Of a DNA stretch of 64,000 nucleotides, positions 35,512-45,658 are shown piece after piece (the stretch's first letter is position 1; each line of letters opens with the position of its first letter). The stretch comes from Aegilops tauschii subsp. strangulata (taxonomy: Eukaryota > Streptophyta > Magnoliopsida > Poales > Poaceae). Under the pieces are notes generated by a model. The model ran no database searches and was not told where the DNA came from. It saw nothing but the letters and a program-made list of their open reading frames with translations. The stretch is taken from contig NC_053036.3 in NCBI RefSeq assembly GCF_002575655.3, positions 159,378,627-159,442,626 on the forward strand, written 5' to 3'. Position numbers and translations under genes: made by a program.

Positions 35512-36728
35512 AGGGTTTTTTAGGGCGCTGAGTGACTGGGGTTTTCGGTGCCTGCGAGCCAGCGGGGAAGTGGAATTGGGCGGGCGAGCGAAGAAGATGG
35601 CGTGTGTTGCCGAGCAGTGAGCGGGGGGATATGGTACGCGCGAGCTACCAAGGAAGATGGCGCGGGAGGGCGAGCAGTGAGCGGGGGGAAATGGTGTGGG
35701 GCCGACGATGGGGAAGAGAGGAGGAAGAAGAGTGAAAGACGGGGAAGAAAGTGCATTAAATCTCAATTCTACTAGTACTACTACCAGGATATACTGTCCT
35801 TCAGTAAATAGTTACGCCGATGACATGTGGGTCTACCTCAAGAGGGCTCATATATTAGTTAATGGAGGAGAGAGGTGCGCAGTCATATTTGCGGAAGCAT
35901 GCTCCGCTGGCAAACATGATGGCAGTACTGGGTAAGGTTGATTTAGTAACACCAACATGCTGGTTCAGCTTATTAATCAAGTGTCCCATCTGTTGCTGCG
36001 TGTATTGTCACTTCACTGTGAAGACTAGTTGAATAGTTCTCTTTGACCGAGATGGGGAATAATGGATCGCGAAGACTTCCTATCTACAGTATCCCTATGC
36101 CTGTACGCTCGGGGCCCTCCCAATGCTCCACCTTGTACAGGTGCTAAGGCTGCCATGTAGGCAAAAAGTCTGATGTGGCAAGGTAATTAAGAGGAGAGAT
36201 AAGTGTGGTGACCCCAGTACAAAGCGCGAGAACCTAGACAAAAGACTTAAATGGAAGAATCCCACCAATGCATGAAGAACTTTAGTTACAAAATCATTAA
36301 ATAAAGGATGCTTAGCACCAACAAGTTAAGCACTTGTACATGTAAGCATTGGGAGCTTTAGTTGCTAAAGTTTTTAATGTGCTTAGCACCCCATGTAAGC
36401 ACCGATGCATCCTGTCCAACAAGATGAAACATTGGCCAAGGCACCCGATGCCAATAATGTAGGAGTACTAGTACTACCTCCTTTCTGGTTTATAGGGCTC
36501 AATTTAAAAATCTCATCAACCAAGGTAGATGATGAGTGGTGGAATAATTTGTGTAGTTTGCAAAAACACTCAATTAATGCACTCGTTTTCCTCAAAAAAT
36601 TATGTTTACCAATGCATTAATTTTGTGTCAAACTTTGACCATCTACTCCCTCCATCCAGGTGAGTCATCTTTGGTTGTGCACCGTGACCAAGGAGTGAAA
36701 AACAAGAGAACTTATTGTTTATTTGCTA
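35512..36728. other. 5' flank of DUF295 gene 1 and intergenic
   Basis: GC-rich upstream sequence includes a 59 bp tandem duplication (35591-35696; both units contain 'gagcagtgagcgggggga'). An AT-rich stretch around 36270-36400 repeats 'gcttagcacc' twice. A truncated Stowaway-type end (CTCCCTCCATCC) is at about 36650. I see no gene here. Confidence 0.4.
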
Positions 36729-36921
36729 CTCCCTCCATTCCTAAATATTGTCTTTTTAGACATTCAAATGGAATACAACATACGGATGTATGTAGACATA
36801 TTCTAGAGTGTAGATTCACTCATTTTGCTCCGTACGTAGTCACTTGTTGAAATCTCTAGAGAGACAAATACTCTGTGGGAATAGAGGGAGGCTTTTACTC
36901 CGTATTTGGGAACAGAGGGAG
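36729..36921. mobile_element. Stowaway MITE
   Basis: The ends are CTCCCTCCATTCC and GGGAACAGAGGGAG, flanked by TA on both sides (36727-36728 and 36922-36923). The internal phrase 'gatgtatgtagacatattctagagtgtagattcactcattt' type sequence is the classic Triticeae Stowaway (Tc1/mariner-derived) interior. Length is 193 bp, with a small extra piece near the right end. Confidence 0.9.
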
Positions 36922-37098
36922 TATCACAATATGGAGGGAACAGAGGAAGCTTGAAATATGAACATGTCAATGGGAGGGAGTAAAAGCCTCATGCATGCAA
37001 CACTCACACGTACACATGGACGCACGCAACACTCACGCACCCATGCGGCACACAGCACGCGAAGCAACACACACGCTCACGCTCAAGTGCTCAACCTA
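36922..37098. other. Short intergenic stretch between two MITEs
   Basis: CA-rich low-complexity sequence ('cacgcaacactcacgcac' repeats) with no gene. Confidence 0.4.
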
Positions 37099-37392
37099 CT
37101 CCCTACGTCCGTGAAAGACTGTACATTTAGAGATTTACACATTGACTAGGGCATAATTAACGCCCAAAAGTAGCAGATTTATGTGTGCATGCAACCATTG
37201 AGAGAAGAAGATTAAATGAAGGTTGTTGCATGCTGTAATTAAGGATAGACATGTAGCCTATAGCTAGAGCACAAGTTGGTGCATTAGTCAATAAATATCG
37301 ATTTTAGATTAAAGGCTAAATGCATTGGAAGTGTAGATGTTCACTCTTTGTTTTTTAGCTGATGTACACTCTTTGTTGGAAGACCGAGGGAG
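37099..37392. mobile_element. Stowaway MITE
   Basis: Ends CTCCCTACGTCC and GGAAGACCGAGGGAG with TA on both sides (37097-37098, 37393-37394). Length is 294 bp and it is non-coding. Confidence 0.85.
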
Positions 37393-38370
37393 TACACGTG
37401 CATGCGCTCACATACACAGCCAGGGTGGTTCGTGCGCATGGGTTGGACTCCTGCCGCGCCTGCGTAAAGTTTTGTTCAACTGATTTCTTTGCTCTGCCAA
37501 CTGACAGGTGGGACCCAGAAACCAGGTGACAATTTAACCAGTCAAAAAAGTGCCACGTCGACTATGTGGCCGTTCAGTAGGGTGCAATACGGTGCTCTAC
37601 GATGAGCTAGTGATCGTATAATCACCGCAAAACTATATATAGTGACCGTAAAGAGCGTATTGTTACATACATTGACCGCCAGTGTATTTTTCTCGTTTCA
37701 AATTAAGCCATATTTAACTGGAAAGGACTAGCACTTGTACTGCTTTGATGTGTCCCGTCAACTCGTCGAACAAGGAGAAGCTTGCTTACTACGCCTCTCC
37801 CTCGCCCACGCGCGTGGTGGCTCACAGGACGAGGAGAGGGTTTTGACTACAGCGCCCTCTCCCTCTCCCTCTCGCTCGCCCTCGTCCTCGTGGTGGACGT
37901 GCATCAGTTCAATCGGTGTCAGATTGCCAGAAGCATATTGTACTGTAGTATCATCATTGTTGGACCTTCCGAAGAGGCGAAGAGCCAAGTGCAAGGTTCA
38001 CACGAGTACGAACCGTTGAACCTCCTGAAGAGGCAAAGAGCCAAGCGCAAGGTTTTATAGGAGTTGTCATCCTAGTAGGAGTATTACAACTATAGCGAAC
38101 GATGCTACTGTATGATGCTGCCACGTCACCTATATCCAAAGTTGTGCCACCTTTTTTTCTCGATGAGCGTGTTGGATCCCGTGCAACAACCACACAAGTT
38201 GCATGTACACATAACACATTTACTAGTAATAAATTCTAAAGGACAAATGCCAGTATGCCACACAAGTTCATCTCCAATTCATGTGATAAATTTGTGCACG
38301 ACTAGTCTACATATATTCACAGCGCTACCGTTCACAATTTACCATACCCCACTTACATGTTATAGATGGG
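37393..38370. other. Intergenic, no gene seen
   Basis: Mixed composition with a CT-rich run at 37856-37890 and a short diverged tandem repeat at about 37965-38060 (units share 'gaagaggc-aagagccaag'). No supported gene. Confidence 0.4.
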
Positions 38371-40188
38371 CTACATGTCCTCCTCCAGGTTCCAGTCCCA
38401 GGTGTTCTTCATGGATGGTATGATCCATAGCGGTGGGCAACGGGAATCATTGTCACAGCTTTCTAGTACGGTTCCACACGATGGAGACTCATCCAAGCTG
38501 AAGCGGCATAAATCAGGGATAGCGTGTCCCAGCATGTCGTTCATCCGGCGGTGCGCACTAAAGACACAACCATGCTTCATGAACGGCAGGCCTTTAGTGC
38601 CGTGCACGGAAGGTGGCATCCGCTTCACAATGGGATAGCTGTCCCCAATGAAAATCGAGTACTCTCCAAGAGTGTTCCTCGGCACCCACGTAGCATCACG
38701 GGGGGTCGAACTCGGCGCCATTCATCTGGTACACGCGGCATCTCAGATCTGGACACATGGTGACGTACACAGTCAAGGTCCATGCATAATAATGTTGTGC
38801 TCAAATATGGCGGTCAGTAATACTGTGCAGAAAATAGTACTACTCCGGTATAGAGGAAGTAAAATAACCGGTTTATTATATATAGCCACTCTTGGCTACA
38901 TGGATGAGATAGTAAGACATGGAAAAACAAAAATGGTGGCAGCTAGTGGGTTCAAGTCTTCAAGGGCCTAGCTAGCTATACACGTCCTCCAAGGTAAAAA
39001 GTACTCCTACTAGTACTAGTAAGTAGTACAACAACGAAAGAGAAGGTGAGAGGGTTAAAAAATATAATACTAAATGGAATACTTGGGTAGATGGTGACGG
39101 TCCGATCGTGGTAGATTGTGTGACCATGCTGCACATCAGTGGTACCATGGGTAATGACTGCTAAGATACTTGATCCCAATATGCCAAAGTCGGCTACAAG
39201 GTTCCAGGTTAGACCGAATCGCGGATGCAAATGCACATCCAGGATCGGCGATCTTATTTTGATCGGGGGATGATTGGTCCCTGCAAAATAATGGAGTACC
39301 GTTAGGGATGCAAATAATGGTTTGTGCATTCCGTTTGTAATCTCCCGTACCGTAGGATGGCAACCAGATGAAACAAGTCCCCTGGCTTGTCACCGTGAAG
39401 ATGCGGCCTACATGGCGCACGGCGTCTTCGAACATGTAGGGGTACAAATCTGCCGCGGCCAACATGCGCCATCCTCTGTCGTTACTGCCTCTTGCATTGA
39501 TGGCAATCCTTATGTTGAACACCACGATGAGATAGTAATCGTCGTAGCTGCGTCGCTTTGTCGGCGGGTCCGCAATTGCTATCTTCTTCGATCTCATGTA
39601 GGCATCATCATACGTATTCAAGCCCAACCAGTCCAGAAGGCCGATCCCAATGGTTGAGAAGGGGTCTACGGGAACGGCCGCACTGCTGTCGATGTTGTGC
39701 AAAATGATGGTGGTATCCGGCGGGAGGTATGCAATCCAATCTTCGTTGGCACCGACCCATACTTATATATAAGACGGTGGGCAGCGGAGAAATTACGGGA
39801 TGGAAATGGAATAACTAAGTACTACATGATCAAACTCCATGACTGACCTGCTCATCAGACAAAATCCGACTACCCCTCAACGTCGGAAACTCTAGCGGAG
39901 TCAACGTGCAACCATGGCCAGGGAGCGGTGGACTGTTCGAAGGATTGTCCCATAGAAGAACCTTCTCCTCGAGGATTCATGGAAGCCCAACAAGCATGGC
40001 CTTTTCCCAAGCCTGTTTAAGCACCGTCTTGAAAAAGTTGGTGCAGGAAGCACCGAGTCTTGCGGCGGTGAGGACGTCGGAGCGGCGTGCGATTTCTCCA
40101 GAGGATCATTGTCCAAGGTCTCCCAGCCCCGACGAGGAGGAGAACCGCCTGGCAAATCCATGGGAGCGGCGACGAACTGCCTTCTCAT
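38371..40188 (-). pseudogene. F-box/DUF295 gene 2, multiple frameshifts
   Basis: Exon 1 (40188-39848; donor CAG|GTCAGT) carries an F-box-like N-terminus (GWETLDND...), then a frame change near 40093 into an RSDVLTAARLGASCTNFFKTV segment, and a premature TGA at 39979-39977. Exon 2 (from 39761) holds the middle of the DUF295 domain (EDWIAYLPPDTTIILHNIDSS onward) and loses frame around 39180-39290. The C-terminal exon (about 38760-38371) has a frame change in a C6 run near 38698 and then the conserved end (GDSYPIV, LPFMKHGCVF, DLCRFSLDES, PPLWIIPSM). Same strand and family as gene 1, so this was a tandem F-box pair. Borders after exon 2 are uncertain. Confidence 0.75.
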
Positions 40189-41300
40189 CGAGGGGAGGGG
40201 AACTGGCGAGGAGGAGATAAGAGCGTAGTAACCGCAGGGCCTCGTCCCTTCCAACTGTAGCTCCTCGATCGTTCCTTAGCGAAGGGGTGAGGCTATTATT
40301 TACTACGTACTCCTACTGTAGCAGTACTAGTACTACTTTCTCAACTAGTAGTGCGATGTACTGTGCTTCTAGTAAAGTGCACCAGTTTTGAACTCTTAAT
40401 CTCAGGGCCAAGGAGCTGCAGTTGGAAGTGGAGGGTAGTACTGTTCTCTAGAACCATCGCTGTACTATCAATGCAGGGAAAGTACACCTGCGTAGTGGGT
40501 ACTCTCGGTGCTCTATTCAAGCGCGTAGCTGGCCTACTCAGCCGCTCCTCTCACGCACACACTAGCAGCCTGTTTATCAGCGACGGTTACTGCGGGGGCA
40601 GAACATTTGAGTTATTTGATACAGCGAGACTAGGCTTTTCACTTACATTTGTGGAGGTGTAATGGATCTCATCGAACTTTGTTAGTAGTTCCTTCTTTAT
40701 GAATGAGATGAGGCAAAGCTTTTGCCTCCGTTTCAAAAAAAAAATCACGTCAAGAGGAATTTCTTTTATAGAGTCGATAATGGAGTGAAGTCCATGCGTG
40801 CAACGCCACAAGCTACAGAGTACTACTCCTAGTACAGTACTAGCACTTTACGTACAGTGCCATATGCACAGTTCCCAATGCCGCGCCGGGCTTTTCTGGC
40901 TCCTCGGGCTTAATTGGGTTGCGCTAGTTTAAATATGCTACTAGCTGATGAGGAAGCTGCAAGCGAGGTGCGGCTAGGGCGAGCACGCGAGCCACGAGAT
41001 GATGGGAAGGAAAACCCGTTCACGTGGCTGGCCTATCCAGTGCACCCAGATTGTGGTGCCAAACGTTCGTTCGACTTCAAAACTCAAACTACCTGTGTAC
41101 AATATTGGCTCGTAGTGAAGTTACTATTTAAAAAAAGGCCGCCGTGCGTTCGGCCGGGATCGAACCCACAAAATGAGGTATACACTCCCGAGACCATGGA
41201 GTACAACGCAACCTCGAACCGCCTTTTGTCGCTAGTAGTACATTGTTCCTTACAAGAAACCACTAATAATGCAAAGAAACCACTAATAATGCCAAGAAAC
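40189..41300. other. Intergenic with a possible retroposon 3' tail
   Basis: At 40705-40742 'gaggcaaagcttttgcctccgtttc' type sequence is followed by A10, like the 3' end of a short grass retroposon on the plus strand. At 41150-41175 a T-arm-like motif (GGTTCGATCCC on the minus strand) appears without a foldable tRNA. No supported gene. Confidence 0.3.
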
Positions 41301-41309
41301 TACTACCAC

Positions 41310-42245
41310 TTGCATTTGTGGCAGACTTAAGATAAGACTACCTTATCAACCTTTGTACATGCCCTTACCAACCAGCCCTACCAAGAAACGACTACTCTAA
41401 AAAGTGCTGTTATAGGCACGTTTCAACCCATGTCGCCCCTTAAGTCAACACCTTCTATTCGACCGGCAAGTTAGGCGTTATGACTTGTGGGACCTGCATG
41501 CAGTCGGCACAAAAATCCCCGAGTGACCTCCTACCTCCGGCCCGTCCACCTAGTCATCCTCAGCCATGGGACGCAGCTACCGCCGCCGGCAGAAGGCGAG
41601 GTCAAAATCGCCGGCAGTGCGGAGCCCATCTTGCGGCAGCCCGGATGCCAGCTCCGTCCGGCGCTCGCGGCCGCTAGCTAGCCAAGATAGCTTCGTCCAG
41701 CTGCTTGTCTGCAAGGTTTGCTACCTAGATTGGCACAACGGCGCGGCGGCTTGCTCGCGCGCGCCACGCTAAGGCCAGCCATCTGGCTCGAGCGAAGGCC
41801 AGCGCGGCGGCTTGCTCGCGCGTGAGTCACGCTCGGGCCAGCCCGCCAACCCGTGTTGAGGCCAGCGCGGCGTCCGGCCCATCCGACGGAGCAGCGGCCA
41901 ACTCCCTCATCACTGGTGCCACCGACGAACACGCATCAGTACTGTTTGAAGTAATGTTCAGGAAAAAGAATGATTTGAGGGGGAATATAACAGGATAGAA
42001 GGTCAGATGTGGGTCCCTCATGTCAACGGTCAAACAAAATGTGTTGGTTTAAGCTGCCTCGTCAGCACGGACGTGTGGGCCAACCCTGTCATAAACGGGT
42101 TTAAACGAGCCTAATTGGCACTAGGTAGTAGTTTTTGGCACGGATTAAGAAATTTTGGGTATGTTTTTGCTATTTTTTGTACAATAGTTTCTTCGTAGGG
42201 CTGGTTGAAAGTGGTAGTTTTTTGTTAAATACTCTACATATTGTA
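41310..42245. mobile_element. Possible TIR element with GC-rich cargo
   Basis: 'accagccctaccaagaaac' at 41371 recurs inverted as 'agtttcttcgtagggctggt' at 42186, with weaker similarity on both sides ('aggcacg' / inverted 'cgtgcc'). The interior (41470-41940) is GC-rich with a 60 bp tandem repeat (unit containing 'gcgcggcggcttgctcgcgcg', 41739 and 41799). This resembles a Mutator-like element carrying a captured fragment, but I found no target duplication. Upstream, 'aaaccactaataatgc' is tandemly repeated at 41258-41292. Confidence 0.3.
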
Positions 42246-42406
42246 AGTAGGAGTGAAAGTTAAGCTTTGGAAGCAAATAAGCAAGGCTAGTTACATAGTG
42301 CCTATGTGTACGTGATTGAAAGTAAATATCAACCATGAGTGACTAATATCTTGATGGAAAACTCGAAACTATGGAAATACTAGCATTTTTTGAATGGTTG
42401 GAAATA

Positions 42407-42740
42407 CTAGCAATGTTCACGTGCGTTGCAACGGATCATAATTAGAATAATACTTATTCACAAACTTGATACAAAACACTCTAATTTTGATATACATACT
42501 AGCAAGAGGCCCATGCGTTGCATGGAACATCAAGATGCATTTATACGAGCTGTTTATCTCGTGGGAGACGAAGATGAACGAGAAAAGTCCTTATCCGCAA
42601 ATGTGCAGAGGGGTGCGGGTATCTTTTTGCAAAATTGTCATAGTTTGCTTTCTGTCCGTCAGATATAGATCGGACGGTCTATATTGCAGGATGGCACGCA
42701 CACCATCATCACCAACTCGGTTTTTTATGAGAGTGTAGAT
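42407..42740 (-). mobile_element. Helitron-like ends, probably two overlapping small elements
   Basis: On the minus strand a 5' end (TCTACACTCTCATAAAAAA, 42740) with the 'gttggtgatgatggtgtg' block leads to a 3' end ...CTAG|T at 42499 preceded by 'caacgcatgggcc'. A second 3' end, 'gttgcaacgcacgtg...CTAG|T', lies at 42407. Both lack coding sequence. Confidence 0.45.
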
Positions 42741-42889
42741 ATCACTAGAGATATATTATGTTTCAATCAGAAAATATTCCTTGGGCTGTTTTGGTGAGGT
42801 GAGGGAGGGGTGTGGTTAGTTTTAAGATACTAATTATGGTTTTTTCTGCAAATTGGTAGATAAGTGGGATGTTGGTGAGAAAAGGCAAC

Positions 42890-43390
42890 AACTTACCTCA
42901 CAGTCGTTAGATGTAGATCTAATGGTCAGAAATGACGGATGGCAGACACACCATCATCACCAACTTAGTCTTCTGTAGAAGTACTAACAAGACATCAAGA
43001 TGCATATTTTTATAAAACACTTGTTGTGATTGACCCATGCAGGAGTAATCCCATGTGTAAAAACTAATGATATCTCGTGAAAGAGGAGATAAGGTGAAGA
43101 GTAGTGGGGCGTGGTGGTGATTGGTGGTCGGACTGAGTGGAGGCAAGGGGATGGACGACGCCGGCAGCGGCCACCAGGCCAGTTTGTTCCAGAGGCTTCC
43201 TTTCTTAATTTCTCAACAATGAGGTTGTTGGAGATAAGGATGAACGAGGGAAGGCCTTGTCTGCAAATGTGGAGAGAGGTGCGGGTATCTTTTAGTTTAA
43301 TTTCCATCCGTCAGATATAGATCGGACGGTCTATTGCAACATGGCACGCATACCATCATCACCAACTCGGTTTTTTTATAAGAGAAGAAA
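42890..43390 (-). mobile_element. Further Helitron-like 5' blocks
   Basis: The 'caccatcatcaccaact' block (plus-strand form) recurs at about 42949-42965 and 43350-43366. Each is followed by a T-rich end and preceded by a 'cgtcagatatagatcggacgg'-like or diverged segment. I could not pair them with clean 3' ends. Confidence 0.35.
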
Positions 43391-44280
43391 TATAAGTATG
43401 GAGATATAAATGTATTATCGATACTAGCTTGTTTCCGTAAACTAGGATCTACATTCTATTCAACGGCTCAGCATGTGGGGCCTTAGCACAATGACTTCTC
43501 GACTATGTAAAACAAAGGTTTTCCCGTCGCCGATAAGGAGGGGGTGACGGCGGCATGCTTTCGGCTTGCTCTAGTCCTAGTTGTCATACTAGGTGGTCTA
43601 CGCAAGTGTAGATTTATTCTTTTTCACGTCTCATGTTCGCCGTACTGCCACGACTGTTGATGAATAGACGGTAAGTTATTCACGGGGAAACCCTTATTGA
43701 GCGTGTTTGCGAGAGAGAGACAGTGTGCGTGTGTGATATGTCTAGAGACTGAGGCAATGATAATAGATTCTTTGTGTCTATGTGTGTGGAGGATAGAGAG
43801 AGACATGTACATGGGGCTTTGTGTTGTGTAACATGGAGACACATATACATAATCAGAGAGTGAGTGTGTGAGATACACATGCGGGCATGGGGAGAGATGT
43901 GTGACTTAGAGAGATGGAGAATTCTGGTGTGCATCTGAGCTAGAGAGGGGGTATATACATATCTAGAGCTGTAGAGAATATGCAAGGTGTGTGTCTTAAA
44001 AGACGGGTCCAGATAGCTAGATGGGTGTTTGTGCGTGTTTGTGTGTGTTGTGCGCGCGTTTGTGTGTGAGAGGGAGTGTGTGTATGTGGAGTAGAGAGAC
44101 CACTATGATGTAAACCTAGTATAAGGGAAGGGGGAATGGTGTGACATGTGTGTCAAAGAGAGACAAAGGCATGTGTAGTAGCGGGATAGCATGGGTGCGG
44201 GCGGGGAGCAGACTATTTGGATGAGACATCGAGTGTGTGTGGGAGAGGGGTGTGAGAGCGAGCGAGAGAGAGAGCTAGCG

Positions 44281-44341
<61 letters not shown>

Positions 44342-45650
44342 GAGGGGGAGAGGGGTCGTTTGTGTCCATAAGTGGCGTATAGATAGGGAGACAATGTTGA
44401 TGTTGTTTGAAATTGGCCTATGTACGGAGACGCAAGGGAAGCGAGTCATCGTGTGTGTGATAGGGACTTCATGAGAGATCAAGAATAGATGGTGTAGAGA
44501 ACAACGTGCAAGATTGAGAACGATGATACATTAGGGAGCTATGGAAAGAGTCACGGCATATATGTATACAGGGAAGGAGCTGGGGCGGGTCCGCATGTGG
44601 GAGAGATAGAAAGAGGAGAGTGGTGCACAAGGAGACAAAGTGTGCTTGTTTGCAGTGGGGGTGGTGTGTGAGGTGAGTGTGCGAGAACCACATAACTAGG
44701 GAGATAGACGTTTGGGGTGACATTTTGTGTGTATGATAAAGATACACTCTACATAGTGCGTGTGCTTGGGAAAGAGAGATGCCGGGAGACCTGGAGAGTG
44801 GGGGAAGAGATGTGTGCATGCCCGAGAGACAAAGTGATAAGAGACCTATATTGGGGTCCAGACTTTAGAAGAGAGGGGGTGTTAATGTGCTCGTGTGTTC
44901 GTGTTTGGGGGAGAGAACGTCGTGTGGGGGGCGTCAGAGGGGGTGGGGGTGGGGGGGTTGGCTTCAGATAATGAGTTAGGTGTCTATATTTGAGTTACTT
45001 TAGCGTAATTGAGATATATATGGTCAATAGTGTGTGCACTCATGGTTGATCAATTTGTTTCACAGTTTGGACTATGAGATAACGATACTTTTGAACATGC
45101 GTGATATACCTTGATGTACCAGAATTACAAACCTAAGATTGGAATTTTGGAATTCGACTCCATCATTAGCTTTTGTAATTCATTTAAACGGAGGTACATT
45201 ATTTAAGCCGGGATTTCGTGATTTCAAATCATATATCAAACCTAGAGATATACACATGCGGGCATGTTCAAACTTTATAATCATCCACTTTATTCATACA
45301 CATACACATTTTTGCTTTTGTCATCATATTTAGGATAAACACATTTGGAATTTCATTTGAATTGGACCGTATGATGGTATTTACTTGTACTAGCTCAATG
45401 ATCCATATTTGAATTGAATGGACAATCTAAGTTTCGAGTTGGAGACATTGATTTTCAAAACTTGCACTTTTTTTGGGTGCAAAACAAATAAATTCTCGGC
45501 CATGATATCATAGTCGGCCGTACAAGAGAAGAACACTTCTAGTTTCAGGTGCCAAAAGCTTTCAAACTTCCCGCTCACATCGAAATATCTCGCGCCCGAA
45601 AGTTTAGCCCAGCGATATTCCTGTTTTACCCCTGCCACATGAACGGAAAA
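43391..45650. other. Purine-rich, microsatellite-like intergenic zone
   Basis: From 43690 to 44960 the plus strand is rich in 'gaga' and 'gtgtg' runs without a stable unit, plus the (GA)n at 44283-44336 and a G-rich run at 44926-44957. The long Leu/Ser/His frames on the minus strand are low-complexity artefacts. 44970-45650 is AT-rich with no gene. Confidence 0.5.
44283..44336. repeat. (GA)27 microsatellite
   Basis: An uninterrupted GA run of about 54 bp, set in a 1.2 kb degenerate GA/TG-rich zone. Confidence 0.95.
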
Positions 45651-45658
45651 GGGCTGCT

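Noticed and set aside
41120..41220. tRNA gene suggested by a GGTTCGATCCC T-arm motif
   Set aside because: No matching acceptor, D-arm or anticodon stem can be drawn around it.
43624..44819. Several minus-strand frames rich in Ser/Leu/His
   Set aside because: They translate GA/TG microsatellite-like sequence and have no domain.
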